This document shows, in pieces, positions 22,721-33,179 of a DNA stretch of 64,000 bases (position 1 is its first letter; every line of letters begins with the position of its first letter). The notes below the pieces were generated by a model, which was not told where the DNA came from, did no database searches, and saw only the letters and a list, made by a program, of their open reading frames with translations. This stretch comes from Rhizomys pruinosus (Eukaryota > Chordata > Mammalia > Rodentia > Spalacidae), in contig VZQC01003035.1 in assembly GCA_009823505.1 (NCBI GenBank), positions 1,953,698 through 2,017,697 on the forward strand, read 5' to 3'. Both the position numbers and the translations under genes were made by a program.

Positions 22721-23739
22721 TTGGGGGGCGAAAAATCTTAAACATTGGCACTGGAGTCACGAAAGACCCCAGATAGCTCAATCAACCCTGAACATAAAGA
22801 GCAATGCAGATGAAGGGACCAGTGAACAAAAGCAACAAAAAAATCCCACATAGACCTGCCATCATACTTCTTTAAGATCAAACAGAGACTGACTTACTAT
22901 TAGGCTAAAACTACTGCTATTAATGTGCCTTTTTCATGTTCCTAGAACACAAATCTTCTTCCTGGAAGGTCTCGAAATCTAAACTGTGGGAGGAACAACT
23001 CAATTTAGATCTCATGCCATTTACACAGACACAGAACACCGACACAGCACACAGCACAGAACACACAGGACCACCAGACAAACCACACGCACCACACACA
23101 CACACACCACACAAATACTTGGGCAGATAGAAGATACATGAAACATACTTTGTTTTGATTTTGGGACCAGGGTGTCCAGGTGGCCTGGAACCTCTACGGT
23201 GTACACCAGGCTCACCTGAACTCACAAAGTATCCACCTAAAGACATGTGACCATCCGACACCCGGCGAGACTACTTTCTCAAATAGAGAGGCTATAATAT
23301 CATGAATTGGATGGATTCTGATAGACAGATGCCAAAGGCGGTAGTCTTGACTCTAATTTAGATCATTAAGATGGCTAGTGTTGTCCCCACTCGTTACAGT
23401 CATGGGCCTGGAAGTATTACCATGGGGGTGGGTTCAAAGAAGGACGCCTATTCAACTTGAAGTTCAAGTTCAGCATGCCCCTAGAAAATAGGGATTTTCC
23501 AGCAGACTGGCTGGGGCTACTACAGGGAGCCATTCGCCTTCTTTCCCTCCTTCCCACCCTCAACCCTCCAGAGACTATATTCTTGTATGTTTAATTTGAC
23601 AAGAGATTTGAAAGGTAAAGAAAAAAAACGATCCTCCCTTTTGCATTATTACAATAAAACTCCCACCTTGAGAAAGGGTTAAAATCTAGAGTTGATGGTT
23701 ATAACTGGCAGCTCATCCTTAGAACATTGAAAGGCTGGG

Positions 23740-23880
23740 TGGGTGAGGTGGCACATACCTGTTTAACCTCACTCTGAAGACAGAGGAAGGCAGGCAGATC
23801 CTGTGAGTTGCAAGGCCAGCCTGGTCCTCAACACAATATTCATGGGCTAGCTGGAGCTAAAAAACAGGATCAGTGGAAAA
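23740..23880 (+). mobile_element. Noisy B1 copy
   Basis: Inverse of the B1 at 26967-27113. GAGGTGGCACATACCTG, AGACAGAGGAAGGCAGGC and GCAAGGCCAGCCTGGTCC are recognisable. Confidence 0.65.
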
Positions 23881-23939
23881 AAAAAAATAAAATAAATCAA
23901 TAGAATAAAATAAATATTAAAATAAATACAATACATTTT

Positions 23940-24362
23940 GGGAGCTATGGCCACTAGGCAACGGGACTTGCCACAGCTATATAGACCACCTTAGTTTCTG
24001 TATTCCCCAAGACTACACCTCATTTAGCACAAAGCAGCTGATATCAAGCTTATAGTTAACCTCATTGAGGACACCCATTGCCCTGTTTTGACAAGAACAC
24101 CTGTTCTATTTGGGAATCACCTCCTCATAACCTTTCCCAGAGAATCATCAGCAGTTAGGTATCCTAGAAAGCCTAAGGCACTAAACTATGCCAACTTGGG
24201 GACTGTTTCCCCCACTTGCCCATTATATATGCCTTACAAAAATAAAATTTGAGACCTTGATCAGGTTTTGTTCTTGGTCTCCTTCTTGCTTCTGGCTTGT
24301 CTTCTCTATCAGTTACTTTCTGCCTGGGCCCCTGTTGAAGTGACGCCGAGGTCTGGGCAATA
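23940..24362 (+). mobile_element. Noisy copy of the solo-LTR-like element
   Basis: Inverse of 26498-26917. It reads TGGGAGCTATGGCCACTAGG at the 5' side, then the TATA region CAGCTATATAGA, AATAAAATTTGAGACCTTG and a C/G-rich end. Indels relative to the clean copy are frequent. Confidence 0.75.
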
Positions 24363-24639
24363 AATAAATAACAATATAATAGTCCAATAAGAAATAAATA
24401 ATAATAAATTAAATAATTTAAAATTGATTCAAACATATATTAATTTACAATTTTTACTTCAGGCCAGCTGAGGGCTTAACACAGTCAATCCAGGCCACCT
24501 TTCTCAAAATGGACCCAAAAACAAAAAGCCAATAGCCGCGGCGGTATGGTTGACACACACCATCCTTCTATGCCAGCCACCTTTATGGAAATGGACAGGT
24601 GTACACATATGTCTATTTCAAGGCTAAGCAAGAGGAGCT

Positions 24640-24840
24640 TTGGGAGAAGAATGGTTCCTAGCTAGTCACGTTATAATGACCTGTCGCTGTTACCATCTAG
24701 GTATCAAGATCCAGACGGCACACATGCATGCCATTCATCGTACTCCAGTAGGGATCTAAATCCACCATGCCCGGCAATGCAAGATACAGGTGCATAAGCT
24801 CTAACATGCGACGAGTACATTGTTATACACATAAAACTAA
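24640..24840 (+). mobile_element. Noisy B2 copy
   Basis: Inverse of the B2 at 26040-26239. It is the most damaged of the noisy SINEs: only blocks such as GGGATCTAAATCCACC and CATTGTTATACACATAAAAC remain. Confidence 0.55.
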
Positions 24841-25351
24841 AATAATAAATTAAATAAATAAAATATATATATTATATTTTTTTCTAATTTTAATGAAAAA
24901 TAGATGGCCCTACCAAATAAAACACAGGTAAACACTCCATCACATAAAACAAGAAAAAGGTGTAGGGTGCAGGTCATATAAATGAATTAAATAATTAAGT
25001 AAATAGTAAAGAATTAAATACGAGGTCTTAATAAAAAGGCCATCGTTCAAAGCAAAGGATGGTATTTACATATTCGATCAATCATTCTAAGCACAGAAAC
25101 ACACGAAGGGGACACGTACGCCCGGGACACCAAAAAATTGACGATGACCTACCTAAATACGTTATAGGCTAGGCTTACTGCTATTATGTACCCTTACGTG
25201 TTCATAGATACAATCTCTCATGTACACAACTTAGAAATCTGAAGAAAGGGCAGAAATAACAAACAGTTTTATTTTTTATTATTTTAAATTTCTTAAAACG
25301 GCTAAAAAAAAAAGTTTTTTTTTTATTTTTTTTTATTTTTTTATGTTTATT

Positions 25352-25518
25352 TTTTTTTTTGTCTTTTTCGAGACAGGTCTTCCTGTAGCCCCACTGGCCT
25401 GTAACTTAATCTGTAGACCAAGCTGGCCTGGAACTCACAGAGATCAGCCTGCCCTCTGCCTCCCGAGTGAGTTCCAGGCCAGCTGGGGCTACAGGGAGAC
25501 CCTGTCTCAAAAAGACCA
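25352..25518. repeat. Head-to-head B1 halves at the fold point
   Basis: A minus-strand B1 part (25362-25467) ends near CTGGCCTGGAACTCAC, then AGAGATCAGCCTGC and so on, and is followed at 25468 by GTGAGTTCCAGGCCAGC of a plus-strand B1 3' half. The two can pair into a hairpin with a loop of about 27 bases. This is where the noisy arm meets clean sequence. Confidence 0.8.
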
Positions 25519-25861
25519 AAAAAAAGGAAATGAAGAGGCACCCAATACTCTGTTAGTAATATAAATTAGAATAGTAATTTATCATAAAAATTTTTTTAAA
25601 TTCAGGCGAAAACACATTTGTATAAACCATGATAAATAACAAGCATATAATTAATGTTTACTCCAAGCAGTGTTATAGTTATTTTTATGGACTTACTTCT
25701 TTAGTACACAAACCTCATACAGTAAACTCTGTTCCTATTTCCATTACACAAAAGATAGAGCTAAGACAGAGGTAAGTTAAAGAACTCATTCAAGGTTGTA
25801 TAGGAAACAGCTGCTGGAACAAATATGCTACATTAACATACTTTAAAAAATTACATTTATA
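25519..25861. other. Single-copy DNA next to the fold point
   Basis: AT-rich clean sequence without recognised repeats. It has no inverse partner in the noisy arm, so the palindrome is not perfect at its centre. Confidence 0.5.
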
Positions 25862-26010
25862 GCTGAGCATGGTGGCGCATGCCTTTAATCCCAGCACTTG
25901 GGAGGCAGAGACAGGTGGATCTTTGTGAGTTCAAGGCCAGCCTGGTCTACAGAGTGAGTTCCAGGACAGCTGGAGCAACAGGGAGACCCTGTCTCGAAAA
26001 GACCAAAAAT
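25862..26010 (+). mobile_element. B1 SINE
   Basis: Full-length: GCTGAGCATGGTGGCGCATG, CTTTAATCCCAGCACTTGGG, TTCAAGGCCAGCCTGG and GGGAGACCCTGTCTCGAAAA. Confidence 0.96.
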
Positions 26011-26028
26011 TAAAAAAATATATATATA

Positions 26029-26029
26029 T

Positions 26030-26060
<31 letters not shown>

Positions 26061-26239
26061 TGTGTATAAATGTACTGTCTGCATGTAGGCTTATGCACCT
26101 GTATCTTGCATTGCCGAGGAGATCAGAGGTGGGCATCAGATTCCCCTGGAACTGGAGTTAATGATGGTAAACAGCCGCCATGTGGGTGCTGGGGATCTAA
26201 CCTGGTACACTTAACTGCTAGACCATCTCTCCAACCCCT
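26029..26239 (-). mobile_element. B2 SINE with (TTTA)n tail
   Basis: Reverse-complement B2: a (TTTA)n tail at 26029-26057, TATAAATGTACTGTCTGCAT, CCATGTGGGTGCTGGGG and CCATCTCTCCAACCCC. Confidence 0.92.
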
Positions 26240-26497
26240 TTGCTAGGCCTTTGAAAAGACATATGTGTACACCTTTGCTTTCCATAAGGTGCTGGGATAG
26301 AAGGATGGTGTGGTCAACCATACCGCCGGCTATGGCTTTTTTTTTTGGTCATTTTGAAAAGTGCTTTACTGTAGCCCCACCCAGCTGGCCTAGAAATCTC
26401 TAAATTATAAATTAATATAGTTTGAATCAATTTTAAATTATTTTAATTATTTATTATTTATTTATTTATTGACTATTTATTTGTTTATTTATTTATT

Positions 26498-26917
26498 TGC
26501 CCCAGACCTCGGGGTCTTCAACAGGGGCCCGAGGAGAAAGTAACCTGAATGAGAGACAAGCCAGAAGCAAAGAAGGAGACCAAGACAAGAATCTGATCAA
26601 GGTCTCAAATTTTATTTTTGTAAGGCAGTAATATACATTGGAGTGGGCAGGAGAAAACAGCCCCAGTTGGCATAGTTTAAGGCCATTAGGTTGCTAGGAT
26701 ACCTAACTGCTGATTGTTCTCTGGGAAAGGTTATGGGAGGGGTGAATTCCCAAGAAGAATCAGGATGTTCTTGTCAAACAGGGCATGGTGTCCTAATAGG
26801 TTAACTATAAGCTTGATCAGCTGCTTTGTGCTAAATGGGTGAGTCTTGGAGAAACAGAAACCTAAGGTGGCTCTATATAGCTGTGGCAAGTCCGTTGCCT
26901 AGTGGCCATAGCTCCCA
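26498..26917 (-). mobile_element. Solo-LTR-like element, copy 1
   Basis: 420 bases with TG...CA ends on the minus strand: TGGGAGCTATGGCCACTAGG to GAGGTCTGGGGCA. A TATA region (CTATATAG) lies at 26872-26879 and AATAAA (as TTTATT) at 26611-26616, followed by TCTTGTCTTGGTCTCC-like U5. The shape is that of a rodent ERVK/IAP-type LTR. No internal region is attached. It sits in (TTTA)n, so target-site duplications cannot be defined. Confidence 0.7.
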
Positions 26918-26925
26918 AAATGTAT

Positions 26926-26964
<39 letters not shown>

Positions 26965-26966
26965 TT

Positions 26967-27113
26967 CTTTTTGCCACAGTGACTCCCTGTAGCCCCAGCT
27001 AGCCCAGAACTCATTGTGGAGGCCAGGCTGGCCTTGAACTCACAGAGATCTGCCTGCCTCTCTCTGTCTTCAGAGTGCTAGGATTAAAGGTATGTCCCAC
27101 CTCACCCACCCAG
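26967..27113 (-). mobile_element. B1 SINE
   Basis: GACTCCCTGTAGCCCCAG, GGCCAGGCTGGCCTTGAAC and CTAGGATTAAAGGTATG in reverse orientation. Full-length but diverged at the 5' end (CCCACCTCACCC). Confidence 0.9.
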
Positions 27114-27560
27114 CCTTTCAATTTTAAAGATGAGCTGCCAGTTATAATCATCAACTCTAATTTTAACCCTTTCCTAAGGTGGGAGTTTTCATTGTAATAA
27201 TGCAGAAGGAGGATCGTTTTTTTTTCTTTATTTCAAATCTCTTGTCCAAATTAAACATACAAGATCATAAGTCTCTGGAGGGTTGAGGGTGGGAAGGAGG
27301 GAAAGAGGAATGGCATCCCTGTAGTAGCCCCAGCCAGTCTGCTGGAAATCCCTATCAGGGCAGGCTGAACTTGAACTCAAGTGAAAGGCCCTTCTTTGAC
27401 CCACCCCCATGGTAAACTTCCAGGCCCATACTGTAACGAGTGGGACAACACAGCCATCTTAAGATCTAAATTAGAAGCAAGACTACCGGCCTTTTGCATC
27501 TAGTTCTATCAGAATCCATCCAATTTGATATTTAGCCTCTCTACTTTGAGAAGTAGTCTC

Positions 27561-27662
27561 GCCGGGTGTGGTGGCACATGTCTTTAGGTGGATCTTTGTG
27601 AGTTCAAGGTGAACCTGGTGTACACCGTGAGTTCCAGGCCACCTGGAACCCTGTCCCAAAAT
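27561..27662 (+). mobile_element. B1 SINE with internal deletion
   Basis: Starts GCCGGGTGTGGTGGCACATG but jumps to GTCTTTAGGTGGATC, losing the middle of the left half. The same deletion is seen at 31194 and 34750, showing that all three belong to one duplicated unit. Confidence 0.85.
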
Positions 27663-27701
27663 GCCAAAAAAAAGTAGTTTCATGTTTTCTATCTGCCCAA
27701 G

Positions 27702-27785
27702 TATTTGTGTGTGTGTGTGTGTGTGTGTGCGTGTGTGTGTATGTCTGTGTCTGTGTGTCTGTGTGTGTGCTTCTGTGTCTGTGTA
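27702..27785. repeat. (GT)n microsatellite
   Basis: About 80 bases of GT with a few TCT interruptions, repeated in the related units at 31338 and 34868. Confidence 0.93.
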
Positions 27786-28065
27786 ATGGCATGAGATCTA
27801 ATTGAGTGTTCCTCCCACAGTTTTAGATTTCCGAGACCTGTCCAGGAAGAAGATTGTGTTTAGGAACATGAAAAAAGCACATTAATAGCAGTAGTTTAGC
27901 CTAAATATAAGTCAGCTCTGTTTGATCTAAAGAAGTATGATGGCAGGCTATGGGGTGGGATTTTTTGTTGCTTTTGTTCACTGGTCCTTCATCTGCATTG
28001 CTCTTTGTGTTCAGGGTTGCTTGAGCTATCTGGGGTCTTTCGTGCTTCCATGCAAGTTTTAAGAT

Positions 28066-28225
28066 TTTCCCCCCCCAATTCTATGAAGTGTGTCATGGTG
28101 GGATTCTAATTGGGATTACACTGAATCTCTTTATTACTTTGGGTAGGATGGTCATCTTTAGTGTATTGATTTTTCCAATCTATGAGCATGGGAGGTCCTT
28201 CAATATTCTGGTGTCTTTCAATCAG
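28066..28225 (-). mobile_element. LINE-1 ORF2 fragment, copy 1
   Basis: On the minus strand it reads CCCATGCTCATAGATTGG and AATCCCAATCAGAATCCC, a stretch found in rodent L1 ORF2. Only about 150 bases are present. Equivalents lie at 31660 and 35208. Confidence 0.8.
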
Positions 28226-28227
28226 CA

Positions 28228-28367
28228 TTTTTTTGTCTTTTCAAAACAGGGTTTTCCTGTAGCCCCAGCTGTCCTGGAACTAACTCTGTATACCAGGCAG
28301 GACTTTAACTCACAAAGATCCGCCTGTCTCTGCCTAGGTTTAAAGGTGTGCGACACCATGCCCAGCT
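28228..28367 (-). mobile_element. B1 SINE
   Basis: TTTTCCTGTAGCCCCAGC, CTGTCCTGGAACTAACTC and GGTTTAAAGGTGTGCGACAC in reverse orientation. Confidence 0.88.
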
Positions 28368-28416
28368 TTTTATGGTGTCTTTCAAAAGCTTCCAAGACTT
28401 ACTTGAAAATGTCATT

Positions 28417-28625
28417 GTATATTTATTTATTTATTTATATATTTATTTATTTATTTATTCATTCATTCATTCATTCATTCATTCATTCATTCATTTACTT
28501 TGGAGGCAGTCTCCCTGTAGCCTCTGCTGGCCTGGAAATCCTTATGGAGGAGGTCTGGCTGACTTTCATGTCACATTGACCAACCAGCTGGAATTAAAGG
28601 CAGGGGTCATCATGCCTTGCTATGG
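28417..28625 (-). mobile_element. (TTTA/TTCA)n and a diverged B1-like SINE
   Basis: TTTA units become TTCA units (28417-28498). A B1-like sequence follows with GGCAGTCTCCCTGTAGCC, CTGGCCTGGAAATCCTTATG and GGAATTAAAGGCAGGGG. The body differs enough from B1 that subfamily is uncertain. Confidence 0.7.
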
Positions 28626-28673
28626 CTATTTCTTTATTTTTTATTATTTATTTAGTTAGTTATTTAGTTAATT

Positions 28674-28688
28674 TGTGTGTGTGTGTGA

Positions 28689-28733
<45 letters not shown>

Positions 28734-28856
28734 AAAAGCAGGTTTCCCTGGAGCCTCAGTTGGCCTGGAACTCTATATGTTCAGTGGGCTGGCCTGGAAC
28801 TCAAGAGAGTTCCTCTGGAATTCTGGGATTAAAGGCCTGAGCCTTCTGGTAAAGTG
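28674..28856 (-). mobile_element. (GT)n and B1-like SINE
   Basis: A clean (GT)n at 28674-28731 leads into CCCTGGAGCCTCAGTTGGC, CTGGAACTCAAGAGAG and GGGATTAAAGGCCTGAGCC, a diverged B1 in reverse. The (GT)n sits where the SINE tail would be. Confidence 0.75.
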
Positions 28857-29700
28857 ACTTAGAGGCCCCCTTAAGGGTCAGAGGTGTCCATACCACATAC
28901 CAGGCCAGCAGTCTGTGTAGGCCCCATTTCTGTACATTTTTTGGCCTAAGACAACCACCTCCGTCTTTTCAGGTCATTAGGGAAAAACAAAAACAACAGA
29001 AACAAACAAAACAAAAAGAAAGCAGAAAACAGGAAAAAAAAAAAACAGAACAAAATGGAAGCTCAGTCACGGGTGCCACCCCCTGCTCCTTCCTTGGTTT
29101 TCATTTGCACAGTGGCTGGCATGTCAGGATGATGTCCTATATCCACATCAAAGAAAAGTAATAAATTACTGAAATAATTTTTTTTTGTTTTATGTGTATG
29201 AATGTATTATCATGTTTTACCTTGGTAGGCCTTTGAAAAAACATATGTGTACAGTTTCCTCTCCCTTTGGTGTCCATAAGGGTGTATGGAATTTCAATGT
29301 TGCTTCTCCTGGGCAGTTCCAAAATGGTTTGTTTTATATTCTAAGTTCCATTCCTTTGCTCACATAAAGGCAAGCTTCTAAATATTGGCTATCACAATAT
29401 TTTCAAAAGTGAGATGTTTGCTTAGTTATTTACTATCCAAAATGAAGAATTTTTTTAGTGGTTCACAAATGTAACATTATTGAATTCTTGGCCATGATTG
29501 TCATTAAAAAAAAATGTGTATTACATGAAATACAAAACAAAGCCACAGAAGGTATTTAAAATATTTATATAAATAGATGTTCAAAATTATGAACTAGATG
29601 TTTTTAAATTTATGCATAATAATTTTGCACTGTAGAATATGTCCCTTCTCCCATTTCCTTCTGCCGTTTGGCTGATATGCTTATTAAAATATATTTTAAA
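28857..29700. other. Unit-specific DNA shared by the tandem units
   Basis: No gene. CAGGCCAGCAGTCTGTG (28900), CACAGTGGCTGGCATGTC (29110) and CCTCTCCCTTTGGTGTCC (29256) all recur in the other units. It is also the clean template of the noisy DNA at 21.0-21.9 kb. A-rich and AAAC-rich tracts lie at 28980-29050. Confidence 0.65.
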
Positions 29701-29845
29701 TGCTGGGTGTGGTGGCACATGCCTTTAATCCTAGTACTTCTGAGGCAGAGGCAGGGTGATCTTTGTGAGTTCAAGGCCAGCCTGGTCTACAGAGTGAGTT
29801 CCAGGTGCTACAGGGAGACCCTGTCTCGAAAAGACCAAAAAAATT
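29701..29845 (+). mobile_element. B1 SINE
   Basis: TGCTGGGTGTGGTGGCACATG-type start, TTCAAGGCCAGCCTGG and CTGTCTCGAAAAGACC. It has a short deletion in the right half (CCAGGTGCTACAGGG). Confidence 0.92.
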
Positions 29846-30299
29846 TTTAGACACGAAAAATGTTAATATAATTAGAATTAATTTTAAATAAATAAAAGTA
29901 GAAACCTGTTTTGTGTGTATTTCTGCCCTGTCTTCAGATTTCTAAGTCGTGTACAGGAAGATTGTATCTATGAACATGTATGAAGGACATAATAGCAGTA
30001 GCTGAGCCTACGTGTATTTAGGTAGGTCAGCTCCATATTGTGCTCTTCCTGGGGTCCTCCTCCTGTATGTTCTGAGCTTAGAATCATTGATCAGAATCGG
30101 AAGTTCCATCCGTGCTTTAACCTTGGGTTGTTTTTTTTAGACTTTGTATTTATTTATTTATTTATTTACTTACTTACTTATTTACTTAAATATTTATTCA
30201 TTTATTTTTCCCCACCCTTTCTATTTATTTGGTTTTATGTGTACCAATGTATTACCTTGTTTTATCTTTGTAGGCCTTTTTTAAATACATTTTAAAAAA
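29846..30299. other. Unit DNA with (ATTT)n
   Basis: No gene. Includes CAGATTTCTAAGTCGTGTAC, related to 17545 and to the noisy copies at 20820 and 25220, and an (ATTT/ACTT)n tract at 30149-30216. Confidence 0.6.
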
Positions 30300-30496
30300 T
30301 GATTTATTTATTTTTATGTGTATGAATGCACTGTCTGCATGTATGTTTGTGCACCCATTTAGCACAATGCTGAGGAGATCAGAGGTGGGCGTCAGATTCC
30401 AGTGGAACTGGAGTTAATGATTGTTCTCAGTCGCCATGTAGGTGCTGGGGATCTAACCTGGCACTCTTAACCGCTAGGCCATCTCTCCAGCCCCTT
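30300..30496 (-). mobile_element. B2 SINE
   Basis: Reverse B2: TGTGTATGAATGCACTGTC, GCCATGTAGGTGCTGGGG and CCATCTCTCCAGCCCC. Same unit position as the B2 at 26029. Confidence 0.93.
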
Positions 30497-30992
30497 TGCT
30501 AGGCCTTTGAAAAGTCATATGTGTATAACTTCCTCCAACTTTGGTTTCCATAAGGCTGTTGCGGTCAGGATTTCCCACATGGACATATGGGCGGATTTTG
30601 TTTTGTTAGACTGTTTTGGATGCTTTGGTATCAGTTATATTCTTTTTTCTTTTTCTTTTTCTTTTTGTGACAGGGGTGCACTCTCATACATGAGGGCTAT
30701 ATACTCATACATATGCATAAATGTAATAGATTATTGAAATACTCGCTATGGAGACCAGCCAGGTTGACCTTGAACTCACAGTGTTGAGCCTGTCTCTGCC
30801 TCTGGGTGCTGGGATTGAAGGAAGGTGTGGGCAACCATGTCCCCGGCTATGGCTTTTTTTTCTTGGTAGTTTTGAAAAGTGCTTTTCTGTAGCCCCGCCC
30901 ATCTGACCTGGAAATCTCTAAATTTTAAATTAATATAGTTAGAATAAATTTTAAATGAATTTATGTTATTTGTTTATATTATTATTATTATT
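30497..30992 (-). mobile_element. Unit DNA with a B1 fragment
   Basis: A B1-like piece at about 30742-30850 reads GACCAGCCAGGTTGACC, ACTCACAGTGTTGAGCC and GGTGCTGGGATTGAAGG in reverse. Around it lies unit-specific DNA (CATATGTGTATAAC, CCGGCTATGGC), also found at 26260 and 33190. Confidence 0.65.
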
Positions 30993-31140
30993 TGATCTTT
31001 TTGAGACAGGTTCTCCCTGTAGCTCCGGCTGTCCTGGAACTCACTTTGTAGACCAGGCTGGCCTTGAACTCACAAAGATCAACCTGACTCTGCCTCCCAA
31101 GTGCTAGGATTAAAGGCGTGTGCCACCACGTGCCCGCCTG
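30993..31140 (-). mobile_element. B1 SINE
   Basis: TTTTTGAGACAGGTTCTCCC, AGACCAGGCTGGCCTTGAAC and GTGTGCCACCACG in reverse. It sits where the other units have the LTR-like element. Confidence 0.93.
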
Positions 31141-31193
31141 GCCTTTCAGTTTTAAAGATGATATTTAGCCTCTCTACTTTGAAAAGTAGTCTT

Positions 31194-31305
31194 GCCGGGT
31201 GTGGTGGCACACATATTTAGGTGGATCTTTGTGAGTTTAATGCGAGTCTGGTATACACCGTGAGTTCCAGGCCAGCTGGGACCCTGCCTCCAAACGCCAA
31301 ACAAA
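31194..31305 (+). mobile_element. B1 SINE with internal deletion
   Basis: GCCGGGTGTGGTGGCACAC then ATTTAGGTGGATCTTTG, with the same internal deletion as 27561. Confidence 0.85.
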
Positions 31306-31336
31306 AAAAAAGTAGCTTCATGTTTTCTATCTGCTC

Positions 31337-31337
<1 letters not shown>

Positions 31338-31373
<36 letters not shown>

Positions 31374-31380
31374 TGTGTAA
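31338..31380. repeat. (GT)n microsatellite
   Basis: About 20 uninterrupted GT units. Confidence 0.95.
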
Positions 31381-31659
31381 TGGCATGAGATCTAATTGAG
31401 TGTTCCTTCCACAGTTTTAGATTTCTGAGACCTGTCCAGGAAGAAGATTGTGTTTAGGAATATTCAAGAAGCACATTAATAGCAGTACCTTAGCCTAAAT
31501 ATGTCAGCTCTGATTGATCTAAAGCAGTATGATGGCAGGCTATGGGGTGGGGTTTTTTTGTTGTTGTTCATAGGACCTCCACTTCCATTGCTCTTTGTGT
31601 TCAGGGTTGCTTGGGCTATCCACGGACTTTCCTGCTTCCATTGGAGTTTTAGAATTTTT

Positions 31660-31818
31660 TCCCCCAATTCTATGAAGTGTGTCATGCTGGGATTCTGATT
31701 GGGATTACATTGAATCTCTTCATTATTTTTGGTAGGATGGTCATCTTTACTATATTGATTTTTCCAATCTATGAGCATGGGAGGTCCTTCAATATTCTGG
31801 AGTCTTTCAATCGGCACT
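31660..31818 (-). mobile_element. LINE-1 ORF2 fragment, copy 2
   Basis: Equivalent to 28066-28225, with the same borders and flanking DNA. It is part of a duplicated unit, not an independent insertion. Confidence 0.8.
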
Positions 31819-31842
31819 GTTTTTTATTGTTGTTGTTTTTGT

Positions 31843-31975
31843 CTTTTCCAGACAGGGTGTCTCTGTAGCCCCAGATGTCCTGGAACTCACTCCATAGACC
31901 AGGCTGGACTTGAACTCACAAAGATCCACCTCTCTCTGCCTAGGTTTAAAGGTGTGTGACACCATGCGTGGCTTA
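31843..31975 (-). mobile_element. B1 SINE
   Basis: TTTCCAGACAGGGTGTCTC, AGACCAGGCTGGACTTGAAC and AGGTTTAAAGGTGTGTG in reverse. Matches the B1 copies at 28228 and 35384. Confidence 0.9.
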
Positions 31976-32057
31976 CTCTGGCATCTTTCAAAAGCTTCCA
32001 AGACTTACTTGAAAATTTCATTGTAGATTTATTTATTTATTCATTCATTCATTTACT

Positions 32058-32400
32058 TTTGAGGCAGGGTGTCCCTGTAGCCCCAGGTGGCCTGGATAAC
32101 CTTATGGAGGAGGGCTGCCCGACTTTCATTTCACAGTGACAAATGAGCTGGAATTAAAGGCAGGGTGAATCACGCCTTGCTATGGCTATTTCTTTATGTT
32201 TTATTATTTATTTACTTATTTATCTTTTGTGTGTGTGTCTGTGTGTGTGTATGTATTTGTGTGTCTGTGTGTGTGTGTTTGAAAAGCAGTTTCCCTGGAG
32301 CCCCAGCTGGCCTGGAACTCTGTATTTTCAGTGGGCTGGCCTGGAACTCAAGAGAATTCCTCTGGCATGCTGGGATTAAAGGTCTGGGCCACTCCATTTG
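32058..32400 (-). mobile_element. Two diverged B1-like SINEs around (GT)n
   Basis: The first (32058-32170) reads GAGGCAGGGTGTCCCTGTAG and CAGGTGGCCTGGATAACC. A (GT)n tract lies at about 32228-32280. The second (32291-32395) reads CCCTGGAGCCCCAGCTGG and TGCTGGGATTAAAGGTC. The order is the same as at 28417-28856. The noisy left arm ends opposite 32096. Confidence 0.75.
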
Positions 32401-33018
32401 CAAGACAAGCAAGACAGCTGCTTCTGGTAAAGTGACTTGGAAGCCCCCTTAAGGGCCAGAGCTGTCCATACCACATACCAGGCCAGCACTCTGTGTAGGC
32501 CTCATTTCCGTATATTTTTAAGCCTAAGACAACCACCTCCATCTTTTCAGCTGTTCGGGTCATTAAGAAAACAAAACAAAACAAAAGAAAACAGAAAAAA
32601 GGAAGAAAAAAATAAAAAGGAAGCTTGGCTCTGTCACAGGTGCCACCCCCCTGCCCCATCCTTGGTTTTCAATTGCACAGTGGCTGGCATGTCTGGATGA
32701 TGGAAGAGAATGGTTTGAACACCTCAGCCTTCCCCTGCATGGGTGGACTCTCATACATGCAGGCGATACATTCATATATGCGCATTAAAGAAATGTAATC
32801 AATTACTGAAATAGATTTCTTTTTGTTTTATTTTATTTTGGTTTTATGTGTATGGATGTATTACCTTGTTTTTTATTGGTAGGCCTTTGAAAAGACGTAT
32901 ATCTTTCTTGCTTCCTTACGATTCCCAGGACCCACATGGCGGCAAAGAACCGTCTTTGACTCCAGTTCCAGGTGAATCTGACAGTACACTCATACACATA
33001 AAAAGTAATAAGCAAATA
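32401..33018. other. Unit DNA plus a short B2-derived piece
   Basis: Unit sequence as at 28857-29300 (CAGGCCAGCACTCTGTGTAG, GTGGCTGGCATGTCTGG). Around 32720-32790 and 32920-33005 short B2-like segments occur (CATACATGCAGGCGATAC, CCCACATGGCGGC). No gene. Confidence 0.55.
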
Positions 33019-33150
33019 AGCCAGGCATGGTGGTGCATGCCTTTAATCCTAGCACTTGGGTGGTAGAGGCAGGCAGATCTTTGTGAGTTCAAGGCCAGCC
33101 AGGTCTACAGAGTGAGTTCTAGGACAGCTGGTCCCCTGTCTCAAAACAAA
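33019..33150 (+). mobile_element. B1 SINE
   Basis: AAGCCAGGCATGGTGGTGC, CCTTTAATCCTAGCACTTGG and AGTTCAAGGCCAGCCAGG. The 3' end is slightly shortened (GGTCCCCTGTCTC). Confidence 0.93.
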
Positions 33151-33179
33151 AAGTAGTTTCCTGTTTTCTTTTTTATCCC

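Larger units (their letters stand above)
18629..25467. repeat. Noisy inverted copy of 26.0-32.1 kb (probable low-quality arm)
   Basis: Position by position this is the reverse complement of 26000-32096, each matched pair summing to about 50.7-50.9 kb. Examples are 18960 with 31780, 21440 with 29310, 22040 with 28730 and 24300 with 26560. From about 24890 to 25467 it instead resembles a second inverse copy of 29.7-30.3 kb. Single-base insertions and deletions are very frequent on this side, for instance a CA run broken by random CC and AAC at 22040-22110. All SINEs and L1 pieces in it are distorted copies of those listed on the right. No genes. Confidence 0.85.

Noticed and set aside
18629..25467. 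Reading the left inner arm as an old, diverged duplicate
   Set aside because: Differences are dominated by single-base indels limited to this side, and it starts at an N. Age estimates from it would be misleading.
28088..28840. Open frames of 72-163 codons in the central units
   Set aside because: They run through L1 ORF2 antisense, B1 antisense and (TTTA)n or (GT)n sequence. Similar frames recur in each tandem unit at the same transposon positions.
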